From assembly GCA_003155705.1 (NCBI GenBank), contig PMEC01000052.1, positions 490 to 6,321 of the forward strand: a stretch of DNA of 5,832 bases, read 5' to 3'. Shown piece by piece: positions 1-5,832 of the stretch (the first letter of the stretch is position 1; each line of letters opens with the position of its first letter). The translations under genes were made by a program, and so were the position numbers. The notes under the pieces were generated by a model, which had not been told where the DNA came from, searched no databases, and saw nothing but the letters and a program-made list of their open reading frames with translations. This stretch comes from Bacteroidales bacterium. Lineage in GTDB: Bacteria; Bacteroidota; Bacteroidia; Bacteroidales; VadinHA17.

Positions 1-759
1 ATTGCTAAGTTTCTTGTTAAGGATATCGAAAATTATGGACTTCTCAAGATTACTCCCAAAGGGATGGAATTCCTTGAAAATCCAACCTCTTTCATGCTGA
101 CTGAAGATCACGACTACAGTGATTCTGCTGACGAGGAGAATGCATTCGGGGCCAGAACAGCTGCCGTTGATGAAGAACTTTTCAGTATTCTTAAAGACCT
201 GAGGAAGAAAATCTCAAAGCAGAAAGATGTTCCTCCGTTTGTAATTTTTCAGGATCCGTCTCTTGAGGATATGGCTATACAATACCCGATAACTCTCGAT
301 GAATTGCAAAATATTACCGGAGTCGGTGCAGGAAAAGCCCAGAGATATGGCGAGGAATTTATTGAAGTAATACAAAAATATGTAGAGGAAAAGGAGATTA
401 TCAGGCCTCTTGACATGGTTGTCAAATCGGTCGTAAATAAATCGGGCATTAAAGTTTATATAATCCAGAGCATAGATATGAAGCGGCCTCTGGAAGATAT
501 TGCTGATGCCAAAGGTTTGGAAATGAATGAATTAATTTCTGAGATAGAGGCGATAGTAAATTCCGGGACACGTCTTAACCTCGATTACTATATTAACATG
601 GTAATCGATGAGGAGCGCCAGCATGATATTTATTCATATTTTAAAGAGGAGGCAGAATCGGATTCGCTTGAGGCAGCTATAAAAGAACTGGGCAGCGAAT
701 TTGAGGAAGAAGAGATAAGACTTATGAGGATTAAGTTTCTTTCTGAAATGGGAAACTGA
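1..759 (+). CDS. recQ: ATP-dependent DNA helicase RecQ, C-terminal part (5' end outside window)
   Basis: The reading frame is open from base 1, so this is the 3' third of a longer gene; the ATG at 64 is internal. The 252 visible residues match the C-terminus of the long Bacteroidota RecQ (about 730 residues from memory). Residues 1-21 look like the end of the RQC winged-helix region (ENYGLLKIT), followed by an acidic linker. An HRDC domain spans about residues 56-129, with the typical VPPFVIFQDPSLEDMA and the helix-hairpin-helix-like GVGAGKAQRYG. About 120 further residues form a charged helical tail of the helix-turn-helix type attached to many RecQ proteins, ending EIRLMRIKFLSEMGN. RecQ is a 3'-5' helicase that unwinds forked and recombination intermediates in repair; HRDC helps bind DNA. 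The helicase core, with Walker A and DEAH motifs, lies outside the window, so activity cannot be judged. It converges on the glycosyltransferase gene with a 2-base gap. Confidence 0.93.
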   Translation: MAKFLVKDIENYGLLKITPKGMEFLENPTSFMLTEDHDYSDSADEENAFGARTAAVDEELFSILKDLRKKISKQKDVPPFVIFQDPSLEDMAIQYPITLDELQNITGVGAGKAQRYGEEFIEVIQKYVEEKEIIRPLDMVVKSVVNKSGIKVYIIQSIDMKRPLEDIADAKGLEMNELISEIEAIVNSGTRLNLDYYINMVIDEERQHDIYSYFKEEAESDSLEAAIKELGSEFEEEEIRLMRIKFLSEMGN

Positions 760-771
760 GTCTATTCCCAT
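748..771. terminator. Inverted repeat across the recQ/glycosyltransferase convergent ends, possible bidirectional terminator
   Basis: ATGGGAA (748-754) and TTCCCAT (765-771) are perfect 7-base inverted arms around a 10-base loop that contains both stop codons (757-759 on +, 762-764 on -). The same bases encode the last residues of both proteins. A hairpin placed exactly at a convergent junction suggests shared termination, but neither strand has a clear T-tract after the stem and the stem is short. Treat it as a candidate only. Confidence 0.35.
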
Positions 772-1847
772 CTGTTACCCCGGAAAAGAGAGCGAAGAGC
801 AACCAGAAGCACATAGAATGGATATATTATCTGTGATGGTATAAACCACTTTAACAGATTCCTTTTGTTATATCTCAGGGTAGTTTCTGACAAAATCAGG
901 AAGTCAGGAATGGACTTAATAATTAAAGAAACCAGGAATATTACCAGGAATTTCTGATTAATAATTCCGGATATCAGGAAAAAGATAATTGCAAGGATTG
1001 TAACAAATGTTACAATTGATAGCTGCAAAGTAAACCAGTCATTGTAGGATCCGGCCTTTGATATCCATCTGGCTCTCTGATTTAGAAATAAACTCAAAGA
1101 GTCTGATTGACAGGTTGTTACTATTCCTTCAATAGAACTCAACCAAGCTATTCTTGAATTCGGTTCTTTTTTTAAGCTGTGAAGAAGAAAGATATCATCT
1201 CCTGATAATATCTCATCATGCAGATTTGCTGAATTTCTCAAATATACATTTTTTGTAAAAGCGAGATTAGCTCCGTTGCACATAACAGGATTTTTTGCCT
1301 GCGCAGTGGCTGCTGTAATTCCCTGCAATGACAGAAACTCCAGTTCACGAAATCTGCCGGAGAAACCCGATTTAACTGCAAGCTGTACCGGGGCAATAAT
1401 CATATCGGGTTTGGAACTACTATAAAAAGCTGAAATAATTGAAATCCATCTTTTCCCCATTCTGCAATCAGCATCTGTTGTGATTATTAGTTCTCCTGAT
1501 GCAGCAGCTATAGCAGTCCTGATCGCGCTCTTTTTACCTCTTCCAGTGTTATTTAAAATCTTAAGGTATTTGATTTGATCAGACCCGGTTGCGATTTTTG
1601 AGGTACTATCCGTGGAATTATCATCCACAATTATAACTTCATATAAATCAGGATCATAATCCTGTGAAGATAAGTAATTTAACAAATTTGGCAGATTTTT
1701 CTCCTCGTTTCTGCAGGCAACTGCTACAGATACTTTTATTGAAGAAATTTCCTCCTCTTTAAATGTCCTTATTTTCAGAAGATTTCTGTAGATTGACAGA
1801 AATATAAAGAAATAGGGAAGTACCGCTATAAGAAAAAACCATATCAT
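762..1847 (-). CDS. Membrane-anchored family 2 glycosyltransferase (COG1215-like)
   Basis: This 361-residue protein has the GT-A catalytic signatures of family GT2. VIIVDDNSTDST (71-82) carries the nucleotide-binding aspartates D75/D76, TTDADCR (123-129) holds the DxD metal-binding motif (D125, D127), SGDD (215-218) supplies the likely catalytic acid region, and QRARW (257-261) is the QxxRW motif of processive or BcsA/NodC-like enzymes. One N-terminal membrane segment (about 1-20) and three C-terminal ones (about 274-296, 300-318, 336-352) place the catalytic domain on the cytoplasmic face of the inner membrane. It should transfer a sugar from a nucleotide donor to a lipid or growing polysaccharide; donor and acceptor cannot be read from the sequence. 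The start is supported by a Shine-Dalgarno-like AAAGGAA 6 bases upstream. It starts 3 bases after the acetyltransferase stop, so the two are very likely co-transcribed. The QxxRW motif alone does not prove polymer synthesis. Confidence 0.9.
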   Translation of the reverse strand: MIWFFLIAVLPYFFIFLSIYRNLLKIRTFKEEEISSIKVSVAVACRNEEKNLPNLLNYLSSQDYDPDLYEVIIVDDNSTDSTSKIATGSDQIKYLKILNNTGRGKKSAIRTAIAAASGELIITTDADCRMGKRWISIISAFYSSSKPDMIIAPVQLAVKSGFSGRFRELEFLSLQGITAATAQAKNPVMCNGANLAFTKNVYLRNSANLHDEILSGDDIFLLHSLKKEPNSRIAWLSSIEGIVTTCQSDSLSLFLNQRARWISKAGSYNDWFTLQLSIVTFVTILAIIFFLISGIINQKFLVIFLVSLIIKSIPDFLILSETTLRYNKRNLLKWFIPSQIIYPFYVLLVALRSLFRGNRWE

Positions 1848-1850
1848 CTG

Positions 1851-2300
1851 TTATTCCTTTAGCCATTCGTACATTGTATAATGTTCGCTGCCCATACCAA
1901 GAGCTTCATAGGTTTTTCGGGCATTAACATTATTTGATTCCACATATAATCTCAGTCCTGCGACTTTGTTTTTATCAGCTTCATCTTTTATGAATGAGTA
2001 CATTTTTCTGAAAACTCCGGTTCTCCTGTATTCAGGCAGAACATAGACCGACTGGAACCACCAGACATTAGCATTGCGCCAGTCACTCCATTCGTAAGTT
2101 ATTAATAATGAAGCTACTATTATTCCGGTACTTTCCGCGACATAGTACTGTCCGCGGGAAGGATCCGCAAACACACCATTTACTCCTTTGGAAATCTTTT
2201 CGTTAACCAGCGTCAGATGTTCAGTTTCCCATGCCATTTTCTGCTGGAATTCTATAATAGTGGGGGCATCTTTTACTAACGCTTTGCGTATGGTTATCAT
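1851..2300 (-). CDS. GNAT-family N-acetyltransferase, substrate unknown
   Basis: This is a 149-residue single-domain protein, the normal size for a GNAT enzyme. It begins with the usual beta1-alpha1 pattern ITIRKALVKDAPTIIEF (2-18). Motif A follows strand 4 at about 83-101 (QSVYVLPEYRRTGVFRKMY); RRTGVF (92-97) corresponds to the R/Q-x-x-G-x-G/A pyrophosphate loop for acetyl-CoA, with F in the last position. Motif B is at about 116-136, with N123, N126, A127 and Y131 in the common N..A...YE.LGM arrangement; Y131 is the usual general-acid tyrosine. A tryptophan-rich stretch (W71, W74, W80, W81) is notable, and I recall similar uncharacterised GNATs in Bacteroidota and other bacteria. It transfers an acetyl group from acetyl-CoA to an amine; the acceptor is unknown. 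There is no signal peptide, so it is cytoplasmic. It is the first gene of a tight pair with the glycosyltransferase. No clear ribosome binding site or promoter is visible before its ATG. Confidence 0.88.
   Translation of the reverse strand: MITIRKALVKDAPTIIEFQQKMAWETEHLTLVNEKISKGVNGVFADPSRGQYYVAESTGIIVASLLITYEWSDWRNANVWWFQSVYVLPEYRRTGVFRKMYSFIKDEADKNKVAGLRLYVESNNVNARKTYEALGMGSEHYTMYEWLKE
1854..1860 (-). promoter_or_regulatory. Shine-Dalgarno-like site for the glycosyltransferase
   Basis: On the minus strand AAAGGAA lies 6 bases before the ATG at 1847-1845, inside the last codons of the acetyltransferase gene (the stop TAA is at 1853-1851). This supports the chosen start and suggests that ribosomes ending the upstream gene can restart here. 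Neither the acetyltransferase nor carB shows a comparable purine-rich site before its start. Confidence 0.5.
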
Positions 2301-2335
2301 TTGTAATTAGATATGTAATAACTGGTTCCTATTCA

Positions 2336-2415
2336 ACCCCTCCGGGGTCGTTAATTGGTTTGTTATTATCCCCGGATTTCATCCGGGGTTATTAATATCT
2401 GACCCCTCCGGGGTC
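2336..2415. repeat. Three GC-rich intergenic palindromes (REP-like cluster)
   Basis: The 14-mer ACCCCTCCGGGGTC occurs twice in the same orientation, at 2336-2349 and 2402-2415, 66 bases apart. Each copy is itself a hairpin: ACCCC/GGGGT around TCC in the first, and TGACCCC/GGGGTCA around TCC in the second (2400-2416). Between them lies a different palindrome with perfect 8-base arms, CCCCGGAT (2370-2377) and ATCCGGGG (2381-2388), around TTC. It extends outward to an imperfect 15-base stem (2363-2377 with 2381-2395, two mismatches). The surroundings are AT-rich and non-coding. Such units resemble the REP-type palindromes mobilised by RAYT transposases, but no transposase is in the window. They may also act as transcription-ending or RNA-stabilising structures between carB and the acetyltransferase gene; no T-tract follows them. 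Confidence 0.65.
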
Positions 2416-2435
2416 AAGAACACTTGCCATGTTTC

Positions 2436-2556
2436 TTCAGCTCTGCGTTCTGCGTTCTCTGCCCTGCTTTGCCATCCATAGCTTTAGCGAAGGATGGTGC
2501 CCTCTCCCTACGCTCTGCGCCGAGTGTCCTTCGTCCTGCGCCCTGCGCCCTCTGCC
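2436..2556 (-). repeat. Degenerate 7-base tandem array (consensus GGCGCAG on the minus strand)
   Basis: Read on the minus strand from the carB stop, 2556-2501 divides without gaps into eight heptamers: GGCAGAG, GGCGCAG, GGCGCAG, GACGAAG, GACACTC, GGCGCAG, AGCGTAG, GGAGAGG. A second block at 2470-2443 gives four more: AAAGCAG, GGCAGAG, AACGCAG, AACGCAG, with a decayed unit at 2442-2436. The two blocks are separated by 30 bases holding a stem-loop. The array is GC- and purine-rich compared with its surroundings and begins at the base next to the carB stop codon. Short open frames across it on the + strand are rich in C, L, P and S, as expected from repeat translation, and are not taken as genes. 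I recall similar degenerate heptamer tracts between genes in Bacteroidales genomes, without a known function. Confidence 0.7.
2472..2497. other. Stem-loop inside the heptamer array
   Basis: CCATCC (2472-2477) pairs with GGATGG (2492-2497). Continuing inward, the stem reaches 11 positions with two mismatches around a TTTA loop. It sits exactly between the two heptamer blocks. The segment CGAAGGA (2488-2494) also recurs in inverted orientation inside the array at 2527-2533, so this unit may have arisen from, or travel with, the array. Confidence 0.55.
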
Positions 2557-5500
2557 CTATCTATATTCATCCCAGCTCTTAATTTCAAGGTCGTCGATGC
2601 TCATACGGCAGAAGGCCAGTATGAATGCACTTGCCAGTCTGGCATTGGTAATAAGAGGAATATTAAAATCGACAGCACTTCTTCTGATGGTGTAGTCATT
2701 ATTTAATTCTGTGGCGCTGAGGTCTTTAGGTATATTCACAACAAGATCCACTTCACGGGATTTTATAAGTTCTAATGTATTTGGAGACTTATTTTCATCA
2801 GGCCAGTAAGCAACATGCGCTTCAACGCCTGCACTTTCAAGAAATTGTTGAGTACCTCTGGTCGCATAAAGCTTATGTCCCTTTTCACGAAGAGCTTTAG
2901 CACTGTTAAGAAGTTCAACTTTGGAACGGGCAGGACCGGTTGAAAGCAGAATACTCTTTTTTGGAACCCTATAGCCAACTGAAAACATTGCCTTTAATAT
3001 TGCTTCATAAAAACCTTCCCCAATGCATCCGACTTCACCCGTGGATGACATATCGACTCCTAATACGGGATCTGCCATAGCTAAGCGCGAAAAGCTGAAC
3101 TGCGGCGCTTTTACCCCGACATAATCGAGTTCGAATACTGACTTATCCGGCATATCAGCCGGAATACCCAGCATGACTTTTGTAGCTAGTTCTATCAGAT
3201 TGGATTTTAGTACTTTTGAAACAAAGGGCATGCTGCGGCTTGCTCGCAGGTTACATTCAATGACCTTTATATCGTTATCTTTTGCAAGGAATTGAATATT
3301 GAAAGGGCCTGAAATATTAAGCTCTTTAGCTATCTGTCGGGAAATACGTTTTATCCTCCTTGAAGTTTCAAAATATATTTTTTGTGCAGGAAAGACCATC
3401 GTGGCATCTCCGGAATGAACCCCGGCAAACTCGACATGTTCACTGATAGCATATGCGATCATTTCACCATTTTTTGCGACGGCATCAATCTCAATCTCCT
3501 TTGCATTCTCAATAAATTCAGAAACCACAACGGGATACTGTTTTGAAACCTGAGCAGCCAGTTCAAGAAAGTGAGAAAGCTCACTCTTATTTGAAACGAC
3601 ATTCATTGCGGCACCTGAAAGAACATATGAAGGTCTTACAAGAACCGGAAATCCTATTCTGTCAACGAATTTATAAATGTCCTGAATATCTGAAAGTTCT
3701 TTCCATAGAGGCTGATCGACTTTCATGGTATCGAGCATAAATGAAAATTTATGCCTGTTCTCTGCACGGTCGATCGAAATAGGGGAAGTCCCCAGAACCT
3801 TTACATTCTCCTTGTGCAGCCTCATTGCCAGGTTATTGGGGATCTGACCACCCATGGAAACTATTACTCCTTTAGGTTGTTCAAGATCAATAATATCCAT
3901 TACCCTTTCAAAAGAGAGTTCATCGAAATACAGTCTGTCGCAGATATCATAATCAGTGCTGACGGTCTCAGGATTGTAATTTATCATGACTGCCCTGAAA
4001 CCCTCTTGCCGTATGGTATTGATGGCGTTAACCGAACACCAGTCAAATTCAACACTCGAACCTATCCTGTAAGCACCTGAACCAAGCACGATTACTGATT
4101 TATTATCACTCTGGTATGCAATATCATGTTCAATTCCGCTATAAGTCAGGTAGAGGTAATTTGTTACTGCTGGATATTCAGCGGCAAGTGTATCTATCTG
4201 CTTCACAAAAGGGATAATACCAATAGCTTTTCTGAATGCTCTTATCCTTAGCATCTCCCTGTTGATAGACGAGGCATCCGATCTGAGCACATGTCGTGCG
4301 ATCTGAAAATCGCTGAATCCGTTTACTTTAGCATGAAGAAGAAATTCGTGGGGTATTTTTTCAATTGAGTCGAATTCACAAAGTTTGTTTTTGATATCTA
4401 CTATATTCCTGAGCTTGTACAGGAACCATTTATCGATTTTTGTAAGTTCGTAGATCCTGTCGATGGAGATATTCTTCTCAAGAGCCTCTGCTATTGAGAA
4501 TATCCTCATGTCTGTAGGCTCAGAAAGTTCTTTTTCGATATCCTTAAATTTAAGATCCCTATTGCCCGTGAATCCATGCATTCCCTGTCCTATCATTCTG
4601 AGACCCTTTTGAATAGCTTCTTCAAAGGTTCGACCGATTGCCATCACTTCACCGACACTTTTCATACTGCTGCCGATAAGATGTGAAACACCCTCAAATT
4701 TATTCAGATCCCATCGTGGTATTTTACAGACAATATAATCAAGCGCCGGTTCGAAACAAGCTGTTGTTGTCCGGGTAACTGAGTTCTTCAGTTCATGGAG
4801 GCCATAACCCAGACCCAGTTTAGCTGCAACAAAAGCGAGGGGATATCCGGTTGCTTTTGATGCCAGGGCGCTGGAACGTGAAAGTCTTGCGTTTACTTCG
4901 ATAACCCTGTAATCTTCTGAAGTGGGGTCTAATGCATATTGAACATTGCATTCACCCACGATTCCTATGTGCCTGATTATCCTTATTGAAAGTTCCCTGA
5001 GTTTATGATATTCGCTGTTTGTAAGTGTCTGTGAAGGTGCAACAACTATGCTCTCACCTGTATGAATTCCAAGCGGATCAAAATTCTCCATGTTGCACAC
5101 CGTTATACAGTTATCAAACCTGTCTCTTACTACTTCATATTCAACCTCTTTCCATCCTTTCAAAGATTCCTCGACGAGTATCTGATTTGTATAAGAGAAT
5201 GCTTTAGCTGCAAGAATCCTCAGCTCTTCACTATCATAAGCAAATCCGCTGCCTTGGCCACCTAGCGTATACGCAGCCCTGATTATGACCGGGAAACCAA
5301 GTTTTTCCGCAGCTTCAATTGATTCCGGGACACCACGGACTGCAATACTTCTGGGTGTTTGTATATTTATTTCATTAAGCTTATTAACAAACAGTTCACG
5401 GTCCTCTGTTTCCATAATAGCTTTTACAGGAGTTCCCAGAACCTTTATATTGTGTTTTTCAAAAACCCCTGCTTTGAATAATTCAGTACCGCAATTAAGA

Positions 5501-5778
5501 GCAGTCTGCCCGCCAAAGGATAAAAGAACTCCATCCGGATGTTCTTTTTCTATGACTTTTTCGACGAAGTATGGATTAACAGGAAGAAAATAAATTTTGT
5601 CAGCAATGTTTTCAGTGGTTTGAACTGTAGCAATATTAGGATTTATCAATACCGTTTCTATACCTTCTTCTTTCAAGGCTTTAAGTGCCTGTGAACCAGA
5701 GTAGTCAAATTCTCCAGCTTCACCTATTTTAAGCGCACCTGATCCAAGTATTAAAACCTTTCTTATCTCGTCTTTCAT
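2557..5778 (-). CDS. carB: Carbamoyl-phosphate synthase large subunit
   Basis: This complete 1073-residue protein has the same length as E. coli CarB. It makes carbamoyl phosphate from bicarbonate, two ATP and ammonia channelled from the glutaminase subunit CarA, feeding pyrimidine and arginine synthesis in the cytoplasm. Two homologous ATP-grasp halves are visible: carboxyphosphate domain about 1-402 (GSGALKIGEAGEFDYSGSQA at 12-31, R167, GGQGSG 173-178, metal ligands Q280, E294, N296) and carbamate-kinase domain about 553-935 (GSGAYRIGSSVEFDW at 566-580, R715, Q829, E841, N843). An oligomerisation region separates them (about 403-552), and an MGS-like allosteric domain closes the protein (about 940-1073). 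No key residue is missing. The N-terminal NPNIATVQT resembles the CAD-type eukaryotic enzyme more than E. coli NSNPATIMT, as in Bacteroides relatives. The ATG at 5778 opens directly into the conserved fold (KVLILGSG); no Shine-Dalgarno is seen. carA is not in the 54 bases upstream. Confidence 0.97.
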   Translation of the reverse strand: MKDEIRKVLILGSGALKIGEAGEFDYSGSQALKALKEEGIETVLINPNIATVQTTENIADKIYFLPVNPYFVEKVIEKEHPDGVLLSFGGQTALNCGTELFKAGVFEKHNIKVLGTPVKAIMETEDRELFVNKLNEINIQTPRSIAVRGVPESIEAAEKLGFPVIIRAAYTLGGQGSGFAYDSEELRILAAKAFSYTNQILVEESLKGWKEVEYEVVRDRFDNCITVCNMENFDPLGIHTGESIVVAPSQTLTNSEYHKLRELSIRIIRHIGIVGECNVQYALDPTSEDYRVIEVNARLSRSSALASKATGYPLAFVAAKLGLGYGLHELKNSVTRTTTACFEPALDYIVCKIPRWDLNKFEGVSHLIGSSMKSVGEVMAIGRTFEEAIQKGLRMIGQGMHGFTGNRDLKFKDIEKELSEPTDMRIFSIAEALEKNISIDRIYELTKIDKWFLYKLRNIVDIKNKLCEFDSIEKIPHEFLLHAKVNGFSDFQIARHVLRSDASSINREMLRIRAFRKAIGIIPFVKQIDTLAAEYPAVTNYLYLTYSGIEHDIAYQSDNKSVIVLGSGAYRIGSSVEFDWCSVNAINTIRQEGFRAVMINYNPETVSTDYDICDRLYFDELSFERVMDIIDLEQPKGVIVSMGGQIPNNLAMRLHKENVKVLGTSPISIDRAENRHKFSFMLDTMKVDQPLWKELSDIQDIYKFVDRIGFPVLVRPSYVLSGAAMNVVSNKSELSHFLELAAQVSKQYPVVVSEFIENAKEIEIDAVAKNGEMIAYAISEHVEFAGVHSGDATMVFPAQKIYFETSRRIKRISRQIAKELNISGPFNIQFLAKDNDIKVIECNLRASRSMPFVSKVLKSNLIELATKVMLGIPADMPDKSVFELDYVGVKAPQFSFSRLAMADPVLGVDMSSTGEVGCIGEGFYEAILKAMFSVGYRVPKKSILLSTGPARSKVELLNSAKALREKGHKLYATRGTQQFLESAGVEAHVAYWPDENKSPNTLELIKSREVDLVVNIPKDLSATELNNDYTIRRSAVDFNIPLITNARLASAFILAFCRMSIDDLEIKSWDEYR

Positions 5779-5792
5779 TGCCGGATTTTAAG

Positions 5793-5829
5793 TTTCAAAA
5801 ATAAAACAATTTTTCAAAGTGTTTTGAAA
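5793..5829. repeat. TTTGAAA repeat cluster upstream of carB
   Basis: Read on the minus strand, TTTCAAA (5829-5823), a 4-base spacer, and TTTGAAA (5818-5812) form a 7-base-arm inverted repeat. A further direct copy of TTTGAAA (5799-5793) lies 19 bases downstream and overlaps the possible -7 element. Such an arrangement could be an operator, but AT-rich sequence makes chance copies likely. Confidence 0.3.
5796..5803 (-). promoter_or_regulatory. Possible Bacteroidota -7 promoter element for carB
   Basis: TATTTTTG on the minus strand fits the Bacteroidota -7 consensus TAnnTTTG and ends 17 bases before the carB ATG. The only nearby upstream TTTG (5815-5818) is 11 bases away, too close for the usual -33 spacing of about 19-21, so only half of the promoter is supported. 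The resulting leader would be only about 10-12 bases. The match may be chance in this AT-rich stretch. Confidence 0.25.
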
Positions 5830-5832
5830 TAT

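Noticed and set aside
249..449. Minus-strand open frame opposite recQ
   Set aside because: It is antisense to the conserved HRDC domain, and its protein has no recognisable features; it is a shadow of recQ.
2301..2340. Sigma-70-like promoter for the acetyltransferase (TTGAAT, 17 bases, TATCTA on the minus strand)
   Set aside because: The -10 match is poor, Bacteroidota promoters follow a different consensus (TTTG / TAnnTTTG), and no such match is seen here.
2336..2415. Rho-independent terminator of carB
   Set aside because: The hairpins are strong, but no T-tract follows any of them on the minus strand, so a classical terminator call is not supported.
2336..2556. CRISPR array
   Set aside because: The repeats are either 7 bases long in tandem or short palindromes with two copies. 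There are no 25-40 base repeats with uniform unique spacers and no cas genes.
2429..2706. Two overlapping + strand open frames (2429-2695 and 2494-2706)
   Set aside because: They run through the heptamer array and then antisense into the 3' end of carB. Their C-, L-, P- and S-rich translation reflects the repeat, and they show no recognisable domain.
3543..4080. + strand open frames opposite carB (3543-3740, 3751-4080)
   Set aside because: They lie wholly antisense to highly conserved carB coding sequence and have no domain resemblance. The same holds for those at 5025-5593 and the minus-strand frame at 2772-2978.

Overview
The window reads as ordinary chromosomal housekeeping DNA from a member of the Bacteroidota, probably Bacteroidales-like. 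Three things suggest this: the RecQ tail and the carbamoyl-phosphate synthase large chain resemble the versions I know from Bacteroides relatives, start codons mostly lack Shine-Dalgarno sequences, and base composition is moderately AT-rich (about 40% GC by eye). This is an inference from protein resemblance; the window holds no rRNA or other taxonomic marker.

Layout: the 3' end of recQ (DNA helicase) enters from the left on the + strand and stops at 759. It meets, tail to tail with a 2-base gap, a minus-strand pair: a membrane family-2 glycosyltransferase (762-1847) and, upstream of it by 3 bases, a GNAT acetyltransferase (1851-2300). A 256-base non-coding stretch (2301-2556) follows. It holds three GC-rich palindromes (2336-2415) and a degenerate 7-base tandem array interrupted by a stem-loop (2436-2556). 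The rest is one complete minus-strand gene, carB (2557-5778), whose stop codon touches the array. Only 54 bases of upstream sequence are present, so whether carA lies next door cannot be seen.

The genes do not form one pathway. RecQ serves DNA repair and recombination, and CarB makes carbamoyl phosphate for pyrimidines and arginine. The acetyltransferase and glycosyltransferase look like a small co-translated pair of unknown substrate. All minus-strand genes point the same way, so read-through from carB into the pair is possible, but the repeat block lies between them.

I found no convincing new biological system. The part not explained by standard genes is the repeat block between carB and the acetyltransferase, which looks like two different families of dispersed intergenic repeat side by side. 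Smaller points are an inverted repeat shared by the two convergent gene ends and a TTTGAAA repeat cluster in front of carB.
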